This document shows positions 35,254-43,396 of a DNA stretch of 64,000 nucleotides, piece by piece. The position numbers and the translations under genes were made by a program. Numbering within the stretch: position 1 is the stretch's first letter; each line of letters begins with the position of its first letter. The notes beneath the pieces are model-generated. The model saw only the letters and a list, made by a program, of their open reading frames with translations, made no database searches and was not told the origin of the DNA. The stretch is from contig NZ_CP120416.1 in the NCBI RefSeq assembly GCF_032773895.1, positions 1,734,001 to 1,798,000 of the forward strand. The letters run 5' to 3'. The DNA is from Teredinibacter sp. KSP-S5-2. GTDB taxonomy: Bacteria > Pseudomonadota > Gammaproteobacteria > Pseudomonadales > Cellvibrionaceae.

Positions 35254-37359
35254 TTATTCAATTGACCAATCCCGTTTTACTTTTTCTAATGCTGATATCG
35301 CGTTTTCCCGCAACTGTATGGCAGGAGTATAGCCGGGCATAAATGCTAAAGCGGATTCCGCATTCGATTGCGCGCAGCTATAATTCTTTTTGCGAAAACA
35401 CGCCTCACCTTTTTCTAGCACAGCCTGGGCTTTTTCTCTGTTTTTCTCATCCTGAACTTGGGCGAACAGTGCTTTTTGATACAAGGCTTCTGCTGTTGAG
35501 TTGTTTGGTTGTATGCGAAGTATTTGTTTTGCGTGTTCTATACTGCATGTATAGTTTTTCTGCTTAAAACAGTTGTCAGCTTGTGTGAACAACTGCTCCA
35601 ACTCTTGCTTCTGTTTTTGTTCTGCAAGCTGTTGCTGTTCTTTGTGAATCTGGGCTTGTTGAAGTATGCTCAAAGCCTGCTCATGAGCAGCGTCTAGTTC
35701 AAGTATTTGCTCCGAATAAGAAATCGCACAATCCAGTGTATTGCTATTCAAGCAGGATTCGGCCTGAATTAATTTGTTATTAATATCCTGCTCGATTTGA
35801 AATTGGTTGATGGTGCTCTCTGCTTTTTCCAGCCAGTGTTTTTCCGGGCTTAGTTTTCTCATGTTGATGAGTTCTGCTTCCGCACAGGTGATGCTTTCGT
35901 CATTTTTCAGGCAGTTTTCTATTCGACTATATATGGTGGCAATATGGGCTTTCTGATACTGAGTTTCTGCCTGGCTTAGCAGTTGCCTGGCTGAGAAATG
36001 ATTGGAGTCCATATTTAGCACCGATTTGGCTGCTTCAATGGCGCAACTGTAATTCTGATTTTGATAGCAGCGATCAGCTTTATCCATGGTGCTGTCTACT
36101 AAGGCGCTGAGTTCATCAGGAGCAAAATAGTACTGATAGACAAAACCCATAATGATAATAGCTAAGAGAGCGCTGCTGATTTTAAAAACAGGAATGCGTT
36201 TTCTATTGGTTAAATGGTTAACAAATTCATCAATATTATTGGTTCGATCTTTTCTTCTTAGCTTAAGTGCCGCGTCTAACGCGTTCCATTGTTGTTTGCT
36301 CAAGCCTTCAATGCGATTGGGTTTAAGCCCTTTTTGTAAAGCCTGATCGGCAGGTAGGCGATCATAAGGGTGTTTGCCACAAAGTAATTCGTAAGCAATG
36401 ATGGCTGCTGCATAGACATCATCGGCAGGGTGAGGCGGTTGTCGCTCAAGCATTTCCAGGCTGGCGTAGGCGGGTGTTAGGGCTCCCAGGCTTCCTGCAT
36501 CAAAATCTTCTTCGTTATAGGAGTCGTTAGCAATTCTGGCGATACCAAAGTCCAGTACTTTTGCACCGTTTTTATCTATAAAAAGGTTTCCTGGTTTTAA
36601 ATCGCTGTGAACAATATCCTTGTTGTGAGCATAGGAGAGAGCACTGCAAAACTCAGCAATAATTTTTAGGGCTTCTTCTTTTTCGAGGCCGGTGGTTCGG
36701 TGCTGATTTAATACCGTATCCAGCCCCTGACCGTTAAGCAGCTCCATAGTCATGTAAATTGAATCACCATCCCGGTCAAAGTCATGCACATTCACGATAT
36801 TGGGATGGGAGAGTAAATGCGAGCGACTGGCTTCCCGTTGCAAGGAAATAAAAGCATCCGGGTGGTCTTTGAAGTCATCGCTTAACACTTTCACTGCAAC
36901 GTAAGGGTTTAAATCCTCGGCTTCGACTTTTCGTAAATCTTTGGCTTTATAAACCGTACCCATTCCACCGGCACCAAGGGTAGACTCCAGAACGAAACGA
37001 TTATTCAAAACAATTTTGTTATTGGCTAATGCTTTGTCAGCGGCTTTTTTCGCCTTAATAAAGCCTTGACTGTTGTCTCGGTGGGAGCGAATGGCTTCGC
37101 CAATGCGGGTAAGTGCATTATCTGCTGGTGCGGCTGTCGATTTTCTCGGTTTATATTGCGTCTTTTGTTCGTCAGCGAGAAGTTTTTCAGTGGAAGTGGA
37201 TGCCGGGAGTTGCGCGTCTTGTTGCTGAGATTCCACGGGTTTTTTTGCTGCACGATTATTGGCTTGAAACCGTGTTTTTTCGTCAACAGGGGCAGTGGAA
37301 GAAGAGCGGGGCTTAATTGTGGTTTTTCCGTCGTCGGCAGACATAGCTTCCTTGTTCAA
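35254..37359 (-). CDS. Membrane Ser/Thr protein kinase with TPR-like cysteine repeats
   Basis: A 701-residue Hanks-type kinase. A disordered 1-105 region is followed by the kinase domain (about 115-385; glycine loop LGAGGMGTVYKA, lysine in VAVKVL, catalytic loop HSDLKPGN, metal DFG in LDFGIA, YASLEM), one transmembrane helix (about 398-420), and an outward-facing C-terminal region. The catalytic loop has HSD in place of HRD. The C-terminal part contains five TPR-like units, each starting with a cysteine pair, for example CYQNQNYSC, CLNSNTLDC, CFKQKNYTC and CFRKKNYSC (C-x7-C; one unit has C-x8-C). Signal and substrates are unknown; the tandem FHA protein at 15132 is one possible reader of its phosphothreonines. 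Confidence 0.9.
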   Translation of the reverse strand: MNKEAMSADDGKTTIKPRSSSTAPVDEKTRFQANNRAAKKPVESQQQDAQLPASTSTEKLLADEQKTQYKPRKSTAAPADNALTRIGEAIRSHRDNSQGFIKAKKAADKALANNKIVLNNRFVLESTLGAGGMGTVYKAKDLRKVEAEDLNPYVAVKVLSDDFKDHPDAFISLQREASRSHLLSHPNIVNVHDFDRDGDSIYMTMELLNGQGLDTVLNQHRTTGLEKEEALKIIAEFCSALSYAHNKDIVHSDLKPGNLFIDKNGAKVLDFGIARIANDSYNEEDFDAGSLGALTPAYASLEMLERQPPHPADDVYAAAIIAYELLCGKHPYDRLPADQALQKGLKPNRIEGLSKQQWNALDAALKLRRKDRTNNIDEFVNHLTNRKRIPVFKISSALLAIIIMGFVYQYYFAPDELSALVDSTMDKADRCYQNQNYSCAIEAAKSVLNMDSNHFSARQLLSQAETQYQKAHIATIYSRIENCLKNDESITCAEAELINMRKLSPEKHWLEKAESTINQFQIEQDINNKLIQAESCLNSNTLDCAISYSEQILELDAAHEQALSILQQAQIHKEQQQLAEQKQKQELEQLFTQADNCFKQKNYTCSIEHAKQILRIQPNNSTAEALYQKALFAQVQDEKNREKAQAVLEKGEACFRKKNYSCAQSNAESALAFMPGYTPAIQLRENAISALEKVKRDWSIE

Positions 37360-38234
37360 TCCATTTCTCGTCAGGCGAAATCACTTTCTTCAGTAAAAGG
37401 TTTATTCGTTTACACCGCAATACTTTCAGAACATATGGCACGGTTTACAGTTGTTTTGTCGCGTAACCTCGGCTCTGTAATATGGCATCGATGAATTTTA
37501 TTAGAACTCGCGTATGGGGGGATGTCAACCAACCTTTGGCAAGATATTGTAAGGTAATTACTTGGGGTCTGAACAAAATATAGATTGCTTTTAGCTGGTC
37601 TGGATGAGCTAAAAAAAGATACTTAAGTACTTGCTGGGGTTGAATCGAAATAGGGGAGGTTAATACATATTCAAGCAAACCCGCGATAAGGTCATGGGTC
37701 GAGAGAATGGGTGTCGGGGTGCCCCCGACATGCCCACCACTAGGCAGGTGGCGCAGGCGTTAGGCAATTATGCCGTAACGATAACAGGCAACATGCGAAC
37801 GCCTTTCAGTTCAGTAAAGCCTTTCCATAACTTAGGCTTTAGTATTCTCTAATATATGCGCTAACTTCGTTTATTACGCATACAAATGTAATGCGGTTTA
37901 CCGGTAATGCTACTGATTTGTCTGAATCTGGCTTCATTTTGCGCAAAAAGAACAAGGTGTCACGCCTGATTAAACCACGTCTTAGGCCGTTTTTGAATCA
38001 TAAATTGAAAAATTATAATCCCAGAGCCCAAATTTTGACGTGCTTGCCTGTTTATTGTTGGATCATGTCACGCTGATGGCCTGTTTTTGCCACAAAAGTG
38101 TCACGCAGTGTTCAATCGTATGCATTCTTTGCTGGAGACAGAGTGTAAGTGTCTTGCAAGCTTTAATTTGGGGGTTGGCTACTGGTTATATTAAGAGCGA
38201 GAGTGTTTTCTGTACGAGAATTTCAGTTTTTACG
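37360..38234. other. Spacer at the left edge of the accessory island
   Basis: About 875 bases with no convincing gene. The minus strand has a 77-codon frame (37445-37678) whose end, TRVLIKFIDAIL, recalls the C terminus of LysR regulators, so it may be a worn-out gene remnant. It also contains one copy (37713-37800) of the hairpin-plus-67-bp element that recurs at 42134-42217. Confidence 0.4.
37713..37800 (+). repeat. Copy A of a hairpin plus 67-bp repeated element
   Basis: A GTCGGGG-TGC-CCCCGAC hairpin (37713-37729) is followed by CCACCACTAGGCAGGTG, AGGCGTT, AATTATGCCGTA and ATGCGAAC blocks up to 37800. The same blocks in the same order and spacing occur at 42151-42217, after a different hairpin at the same place. 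An AGGCGTT/AACGCCT inverted pair spans 37755-37804. Confidence 0.75.
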
Positions 38235-38528
38235 TTACTTTGGCTGCTTCGATGATGAATAAATTTTTCCTGGAATTTTTCTTTCTACACTGCACCAGCA
38301 TTTTAAACAAGATACTCGTTCTTTATCTGGTGAGAGTATTACAAAGTTAGGTATATCAATTTCACTCTTTATTAAATCAAAATCAATCTCGTCCACGCTA
38401 AGAAAAATGCTGCCGTCATTTCGATCTGGGATAACTCCAGTTTTCCAGTCAAACCGACATTGATTGCTTTCCAAAAGATTAATGATAGGTTGTAGATGTA
38501 TACATACCGTATCGAACGATGATGACAT
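38235..38528 (-). CDS. Hypothetical small protein
   Basis: A 97-residue soluble protein with three cysteines near the end (VSCLKCWCS). No family recognised. It sits in the accessory island upstream of nothing obvious, with a weak AAGAGAAC site before ATG 38528. The size and location near Rhs debris would fit an orphan immunity-type gene, but there is no direct support. Confidence 0.45.
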   Translation of the reverse strand: MSSSFDTVCIHLQPIINLLESNQCRFDWKTGVIPDRNDGSIFLSVDEIDFDLIKSEIDIPNFVILSPDKERVSCLKCWCSVERKIPGKIYSSSKQPK

Positions 38529-38608
38529 TTGTCTGTTCTCTTTTTATGTCAGACATGTGCTAGAGAAATAAACTCTAGCACAGTGAATATATATCTAACG
38601 CTACTATT

Positions 38609-39706
38609 TTAAAGGAGAATTTTTCTAAACAATGGTACGTGCATAGCTAATTCTGTTTGTTCTAACAGGTCGATCACTTCTTTATAGTTAAGTTTATTCT
38701 CTCTATTGTTGTTTAGTCTGTGTTCCAACCTGAAAAACATGTTTAAAACAGCTTCTTTTAATTGATGTTCGTTACCGTTTTCTTGGTGTCGCTCCATTGC
38801 TTTAAGTAATGGGGGCGAGAGTTCTGGTACTAGGTCGTTAATATCTTCTGAAGCTTGGCCTTGGGTATTACTCTGTACTAACGGTTTGTTCGCTACTTTG
38901 GTCTGAATAGGATGTGTGTCGATAATACTACTGGGAGTTGCTTGCGCATTGCTCGCCATTTGCTTTGGTTCGGCGCCAGGGGAGGACGGAATGTTATGTT
39001 CTTTCACCGTTTGTTTTTTCTTTGCCGATATAAATCGACAATAAATTACAGCACCAATTGCTCCAAGAGCATGACCTATATGGTCAATTTTTCCTATAGC
39101 TTCCATGCTGGAAGAAAGTTCCTCATGGGATATGGATCTAAATGTTAGAAACATGGAAACTAGTGAAAGAGTGGCTAAAGCTACAGACCATTCTTTAAAG
39201 TCCATTTTTTCGTCATCTGTAAAGTAGCCTGCGAGTAACCCCATTACACCGCCTGACATCCCTGCTGCTGCGGTGCCTGATGGATAAAAAAGCACAGAGG
39301 GTGTGGCTGCTATGCAAGCAACAATAAAAACAGCTAAAAAGCGTTTTGTGCCGACACGTCGTTCATAAACAGATAGTAAAGCCAGAAGGTAAACATTAGA
39401 TGCAAGATGAGAAATATCAAAATGCACAAAACTATGACTGATTAGCTGTAAAGGCAAATAGGTCAAAAGCTCTTTGTGAATACTCAAACAAAGCAGAGTA
39501 TAGAGGGTGTGGTTGGTTTTTAGGAAGGTGAAATCCGTCATGAACCAAAATAAACCCATAACCAATATGCCAAGCGATAGTGTGCCCACTATCTGCTTAC
39601 TATTCTCATAGTATGAAGGCATGGGGGCTCTTAGCTGTATTGGTGCTGGCCGAATAAAGCACAGTAATCCAGTGAACAGGCATAGGAATATGATGAAGAT
39701 AATCAT
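38609..39706 (-). CDS. Rhomboid-family intramembrane serine protease
   Basis: A 365-residue membrane protein with six to seven hydrophobic helices and a cytosolic C-terminal tail of about 140 polar residues. The catalytic dyad is visible: S151 in AAGMSGGVMGLLAG (the GxSG motif) and H212 in DHIGHALGAIGAV. The loop-1/helix-2 motif is SFVHFDISHLASNVYLL, including the conserved H100 and N104. It should cut transmembrane substrates within the bilayer. It overlaps the PH-like gene by 4 bases (ATGA), so the two are translated together. The long tail is atypical and may be a binding region. It is in the accessory island next to an IS element. Confidence 0.88.
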   Translation of the reverse strand: MIIFIIFLCLFTGLLCFIRPAPIQLRAPMPSYYENSKQIVGTLSLGILVMGLFWFMTDFTFLKTNHTLYTLLCLSIHKELLTYLPLQLISHSFVHFDISHLASNVYLLALLSVYERRVGTKRFLAVFIVACIAATPSVLFYPSGTAAAGMSGGVMGLLAGYFTDDEKMDFKEWSVALATLSLVSMFLTFRSISHEELSSSMEAIGKIDHIGHALGAIGAVIYCRFISAKKKQTVKEHNIPSSPGAEPKQMASNAQATPSSIIDTHPIQTKVANKPLVQSNTQGQASEDINDLVPELSPPLLKAMERHQENGNEHQLKEAVLNMFFRLEHRLNNNRENKLNYKEVIDLLEQTELAMHVPLFRKILL

Positions 39707-40110
39707 TGAACGATCCTCACCTTATTTTCTAAATATGCTTGGACCTCGGGCTTTATCTTGGCAACTCTGTCTAAACCTTTAAGTTGGGCTTTGACTTTTA
39801 ACTGGCGACCATTAAAAAAACTAAATTGCATGGGGCGTTGGATCATTCCTTTTCCAATCTTTAGGTTGTGTATCTCATCAAAAGTGAAAAAGTCCATGTG
39901 TCGAATCTTGCCAAACATACTGAGTAAGTGAAAGTAGATACCTTGCTCAGAAACAGCCACGAAGTATGTGCGTATCCCTAGTGCAGCAAAGGGGCCGATA
40001 ACCAAAAACATCCAAAACCGAATTGGTGTAATTGCCTGAAAGAAACCGATTAAGGTATCATCCTTATTCAATTTTTGGATGATATGTTCCTCCGCAATAT
40101 CTTTTCGCAT
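39703..40110 (-). CDS. PH-domain-like membrane-associated protein
   Basis: A 135-residue protein with one or two hydrophobic segments (FWMFLVIGPFAALGIRTYFVAV) followed by a beta-rich stretch with FVAVSEQGIYFHLL, DFFTFDEIHNLKIGKG, resembling bacterial PH-like (YdbT/PH_2) domains. It is the first gene of a two-gene operon with the rhomboid protease (4-base overlap). A substrate-adaptor or partner role for the protease is an inference from that coupling. Confidence 0.55.
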   Translation of the reverse strand: MRKDIAEEHIIQKLNKDDTLIGFFQAITPIRFWMFLVIGPFAALGIRTYFVAVSEQGIYFHLLSMFGKIRHMDFFTFDEIHNLKIGKGMIQRPMQFSFFNGRQLKVKAQLKGLDRVAKIKPEVQAYLENKVRIVQ

Positions 40111-40274
40111 ATACCTCTCCTTTAATTATTCTTGATTTGTCGCATAATATAGCTTGAGTGTTCTGTAGGCTCAAGATTTGGGTGGTTTTCTCTGTGTTAC
40201 AACAAGGACGGGAAGAATGCGATTTAGTGTCAGTTGAGTAGATGAATGCTTATGTTCGTCTTCACCAAGATCTA

Positions 40275-40311
40275 TGGTTTTACCCCGATCCAGCGGACAG
40301 TCAGTTAAGAG
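40275..40311. repeat. Left terminal inverted repeat of the IS
   Basis: TGGTTTTACCCCGATCCAGC and the following bases to 40311 match the reverse complement of 41459-41495 at about 31 of 37 positions. The stop codon of the transposase lies inside it. Confidence 0.88.
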
Positions 40312-41143
40312 CAGTTTGATGGGGTAACCCCAGTTTACGTTTCTTTCTTGGATTGTAAAACCGCTCAATATAATCAAAAATGTCCGCTCGGGCTTCTGAT
40401 CGAGTCAGATATCGTCGCCGATTAACTCTTTCTCTTTTCAGCAGGCCGAAAAAACTTTCCGCTGCCGCATTATCGTAACAATTGCCAACTGCACTCATAC
40501 TTGATATCAGATTATGGTCCCTCAGGAATTTCTGATATTCGTGGCTGGTAAATTGTGAGCCCCGGTCAGAATGAAGTACTGCCGGTCGATCGTGACTTTT
40601 CTGCCACATTGCCATCAAAACCGCTTGAAGAACCAATTGCTTTTCCATTACATGACTCATAGACCAGCCGACCACCACTGTGCTGAACAGGTCAATGACA
40701 ACACACAAATATAACCATCCTTCACCCGTTCGAATATAGGTAATGTCGGTTACCCATTTTATGTTGGCTTCTGATGCACTGAAGTCACGATTTAAGTGAT
40801 TGAGTACATGGGCTGGTCGATCTGCTGATGGGCGTTTGCGCCATTGTCTGACAGCAGGAATACCCTTCAGGCCATTCACTCTCATCAAACGAGCAACGCG
40901 ATTTAGACCACAGCGTTCGCTTGCGTAACGTAATTCTTCCCAAATTCTGGGGCTGCCAAACACGCCATCACTATCACGGTGTATTTGTGCAATCTTTCTG
41001 GATAAGCGAGCGTCATCTTGGGCTTTGGCGCTTGGTTTTCTATCTCGCCAATCGTAATAGCCGCTATGAGAAACCTTAAGTAAGCGACACATCATTCTGA
41101 CAGGAAAGGCATCGCGGCAGCGTTCTATCATGTGGTACTTCAC
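40301..41143 (-). CDS. IS3-family transposase OrfB (DDE)
   Basis: A 280-residue integrase-type transposase. It has an N-terminal HTH_21-like region (SHSGYYDWRDRKPS) and an rve catalytic core with the DDE residues in WVTDITYI, LHSDRGSQF and NAAAESFFGLLKRE. The GTG start at 41143 overlaps the stop of OrfA (GTGA), so the two are coupled or joined by a -1 frameshift as in other IS3 elements. It cuts and joins the ends of the element at 40275-41496. Confidence 0.95.
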   Translation of the reverse strand: MKYHMIERCRDAFPVRMMCRLLKVSHSGYYDWRDRKPSAKAQDDARLSRKIAQIHRDSDGVFGSPRIWEELRYASERCGLNRVARLMRVNGLKGIPAVRQWRKRPSADRPAHVLNHLNRDFSASEANIKWVTDITYIRTGEGWLYLCVVIDLFSTVVVGWSMSHVMEKQLVLQAVLMAMWQKSHDRPAVLHSDRGSQFTSHEYQKFLRDHNLISSMSAVGNCYDNAAAESFFGLLKRERVNRRRYLTRSEARADIFDYIERFYNPRKKRKLGLPHQTALN

Positions 41144-41430
41144 TTGGGGTGTTTCGCGAAGTACGCTGCCGCTTCTCGTAAAAAATCCCGTTCTCGTTTT
41201 ACTTCGGCTAACTCACGCTTAAGGCGAGTGACTTCCTCATCCCTTGCATTGCCATGACCAGGAAAAGCTGTCTTAGTGGGTTCAGAAAATTCTTTAACCC
41301 AGCGCCTTAGCAAGTTGTCATTGATACCAAGACTATTGGCTATATGACCAATAGATTGTTTGGATTGCTGTACCAGCACAACCGCTTCTTGTTTATACTC
41401 GCGAGTATATTGTTTTCTTGTTCTTGTCAT
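41140..41430 (-). CDS. IS3-family transposase OrfA (helix-turn-helix)
   Basis: A 96-residue protein with the OrfA HTH_Tnp_1 fold (RKQYTREYKQEAVVLVQ and SIGHIANSLGINDNLLRRWV) and a C-terminal leucine-type coiled coil (VTRLKRELAEVKRERDFLRE). It binds the terminal repeats and combines with OrfB. It starts 66 bases inside the right end of the element. Confidence 0.94.
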   Translation of the reverse strand: MTRTRKQYTREYKQEAVVLVQQSKQSIGHIANSLGINDNLLRRWVKEFSEPTKTAFPGHGNARDEEVTRLKRELAEVKRERDFLREAAAYFAKHPK

Positions 41431-41458
41431 GTAACACCTCGTTAATGTGGATTATCCA

Positions 41459-41495
41459 CTCTTAACCAAGTGTCCGCTAGAGCGGGGTAAAACCA
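41459..41495. repeat. Right terminal inverted repeat of the IS
   Basis: Reverse complement TGGTTTTACCCCGCTCTAGC and onwards matches the left end; the pair defines the borders of the element. Confidence 0.88.
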
Positions 41496-41589
41496 GTCTA
41501 TGATTTTTCCTGATTAGGTGTGTCGTGGAAGCCGCCAAGATATGACGGGAATTGTGCGCGCTGTATTAGTAAACGATTTGAGTATATTA

Positions 41590-41979
41590 TTATCTATAAA
41601 TATCTAAGTATTTACCTAAGCAATCAGCTCCCTCAACTAATTCATATTGCTCTATATCCCCCCACTGATTTCCTTTCCCTGGTTCATCTGGGTAAAAGAG
41701 TAAGGAAACTCCTGTTTTAGAGGATAAGTTCTTATTTAACCCTCTAAACTTGTACCCTTTTATGCTTGGTATGTCTGTTTCAAACTCCAGTTCGCCGTTA
41801 AGGACGTAAAAGCCGATTTTTTGCAGTTCATATTTTTCTACAATTACTTTGGATATCTTGTCTGCGTATACAGCGCTAATCTCAAATGGAAAGGAAAGAG
41901 AAATATCTTTGTTACTCGATTCCCATGAAATAGTGTCGTATTCATTGGTGGTCTGGTTTTTTCTTAAATAAATTTTCAT
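41590..41979 (-). CDS. Candidate immunity protein of a displaced Rhs tip
   Basis: A 129-residue cytosolic protein of unrecognised family, acidic, with WGDIEQYELVEGADCLGKYL near the end. It starts 8 bases after the stop of an orphan Rhs tip fragment (41988-42128) in the same direction, which is the arrangement of toxin and immunity genes at the end of Rhs loci. No ribosome site is obvious, which fits dependence on the upstream frame that has now been cut off. Assignment as immunity protein is from position only. Confidence 0.55.
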   Translation of the reverse strand: MKIYLRKNQTTNEYDTISWESSNKDISLSFPFEISAVYADKISKVIVEKYELQKIGFYVLNGELEFETDIPSIKGYKFRGLNKNLSSKTGVSLLFYPDEPGKGNQWGDIEQYELVEGADCLGKYLDIYR

Positions 41980-41987
41980 ACTTTTAA

Positions 41988-42128
41988 CTATAGTGGTTTT
42001 ATTGGTTCCACCTCTAAAAACGGATCTATCGTATTACTGTTGTATTTGTTTGGTCGAGCATTTTCCCATGCTTTGTTGTCTTTAAATGTGATTAGTGAGC
42101 CACCGCCAATCCAGCTTGCGGGGTTAAG
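41988..42128 (-). pseudogene. Orphan Rhs C-terminal tip fragment
   Basis: The minus strand reads NPASWIGGG then about 38 residues ending EVEPIKPL and a TAG stop. NPASWI matches the NPTGWIDPFGL border that ends the Rhs core in the main gene (44221-44260), so this is a displaced tip cut from its core. There is an in-frame TGA just before it and no start codon. It is followed by a candidate immunity gene. Confidence 0.6.
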
Positions 42129-42133
42129 TCAGT

Positions 42134-42217
42134 GTTAGCCTCCCTGTGGCTGACCACCACTAGGCAGGTGACTAGGCGTTTGATAATTATGCCGTACCAC
42201 CACTGGCACTATGCGAA
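42134..42217 (+). repeat. Copy B of a hairpin plus 67-bp repeated element
   Basis: A GTTAGCC-TCCCTGT-GGCTGAC hairpin (42134-42154) leads into CACCACTAGGCAGGTG, AGGCGTT, ATAATTATGCCGTA and ATGCGAAC blocks shared with copy A at 37713-37800. The two copies share the 67-bp part but their hairpin sequences differ. The 4.4 kb between them holds the rhomboid operon, the IS and an Rhs remnant. Confidence 0.75.
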
Positions 42218-42231
42218 CATCCATGTTTTTG

Positions 42232-42267
42232 TGGGATACGTCCCAGATTTTTTTGGGTACGTCCCAG
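42232..42267 (+). repeat. Two tandem short palindromic repeats
   Basis: TGGGATACGTCCCAG (42232-42246) and TGGGTACGTCCCAG (42254-42267) are near-identical and each is self-complementary. They lie just beyond copy B of the repeated element. Confidence 0.6.
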
Positions 42268-42365
42268 TTGATTTCACAACGAACTATAAACACATCTATA
42301 CAAAAGTCAGCAAGTTTTGCGAGCGTAACGGATTTAATTAAAAGCTTGCCTTTTTTATGCCGGAT

Positions 42366-42723
42366 TCACCTAGTGGCAGAAATTTTGTTATATTTGCAGT
42401 TGTTATAATCAATAGAAAAGAGCACATCTCTATTTGATATTATTGCTATTGCAATTAACTCTCCGTTTGACAAGCCAACACGGTCAAATAATTTTCCCTC
42501 ACCAGATTCTCTTGTATATTCAAGCCTCCAACGTTCTGTCCCATTTAGATTAATTATGACAGCGTTTCTATTGCCAACTACTGTGTATGATTCTAGTAAA
42601 ATAATGCCGGAATTGTCGGGAAGTAGTTCATACCCCATAAGAGGTTCAGTGTAGTTTTTTCTATTTTTTTCCCGTTATATTGCCAAGAAATGACACGGCC
42701 TTGTTTTCTATGTATATATCCAT
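42366..42723 (-). pseudogene. Frameshifted immunity-like gene
   Basis: An intact frame covers 42366-42638 (MGYELLPDNSG to KISATR), but coherent protein continues upstream only by switching frames. Reading ATG 42723 gives MDIYIENK, a second frame gives GRVISWQYNGKKIEK, and the third continues NYTEPLMGYELLPD. The last switch falls at a run of six A residues, suggesting a one-base loss. A good GGGAG site precedes ATG 42723. I read it as a small immunity-type gene of about 115 codons, decayed by two frameshifts. It belongs to the displaced Rhs tip upstream. Confidence 0.5.
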
Positions 42724-42797
42724 TATTTCAGCTCCCTAAGCTCAACTAATTCAATGTTACGACGTTTTTACGCAAACAGAGAATGTCTCTCTTATTT

Positions 42798-43224
42798 TTA
42801 TTTTAAGTGATCCCAGCTTTGATTATGTTGTTGCATAAGCGCTTTGTTGCTATCCCAACAGAAGTAGTCTGTAAAATTTTCTTTTCCTGAACTCATATTG
42901 ATATATGTGTTAAACGATTTTTTTTAAAGCATCGGTATCATTAGTGTTTAGGGTTTGAAGTATTGAATCAATACCCCTTATCCAGAATGATTTTGGATCT
43001 GGTCACCTCTTTGAGGAATTTGTTATTTGTTCTTCCTTACATGTCAATCCAAAAGGATCAATCCAGGAGATAGGGTTAGGCGCATATTTAGTAGTTATTT
43101 GTCCAACCCAATAATCTAATAATAATGGGTTTTTATTGTATTGCTTTTCCAATTGATCTTTATTTACTTCTATTCGGTCTTTTGGATGGGATAACTCTTC
43201 TTTTGTCGTATAAAGATTGATCAC
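42798..43224 (-). pseudogene. Displaced and frameshifted Rhs tip
   Basis: The minus strand begins with a 73-codon frame containing YAPNPISWIDPFGLTC, the conserved end of the Rhs core and start of a variable tip. It degenerates upstream (NPLLLDYWVGQ resembles IGLLGGVNNYQ of the intact gene). After an in-frame stop at 43003 the same frame continues DPKSFWIRGIDSILQTLNTN. After a run of eight A residues, a shifted frame reads MSSGKENFTDYFCWDSN to a stop at 42798. This is an old toxin tip broken by at least one stop and one frameshift. Confidence 0.6.
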
Positions 43225-43396
43225 TCTTAAATAATTTCATAAGCCCTGATACCTACTCAGGTTCTTGTTTTATACTACTGATTTTATCCTCAGAGAGCTT
43301 AACAGATATGTCGGCCTCAAATTATGTGCTGCTTATCTGAATATGTATGTGACTCTATCTGCGTGTTATTGAATTGGATTATTTATATGTCGACAA

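Larger units (their letters stand above)
40275..41496 (-). mobile_element. IS3-family insertion sequence
   Basis: A 1.22-kb element with two overlapping transposase frames on the minus strand and imperfect terminal inverted repeats of about 37 bp beginning TGGTTTTACCCCG. TCTA lies at both outer borders (40271-40274 and 41497-41500) and is a candidate target duplication. Both frames are intact, so it may still be active. It lies between the rhomboid operon and Rhs debris. Confidence 0.92.

Noticed and set aside
37445-37678. 77-codon minus-strand frame with a LysR-like end
   Set aside because: The resemblance is limited to about a dozen residues and there is no upstream DNA-binding part; at best a remnant.
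37755-37804. GTTAGGC within repeat copy A as an integron attC core site
   Set aside because: The partner RYYYAAC box is missing at the right distance and copy B does not keep GTTAGGC, so an integron cassette is not supported.
40171-40377. 68-codon minus-strand frame crossing the left IS end
   Set aside because: It runs through the terminal repeat and the transposase end in another frame.
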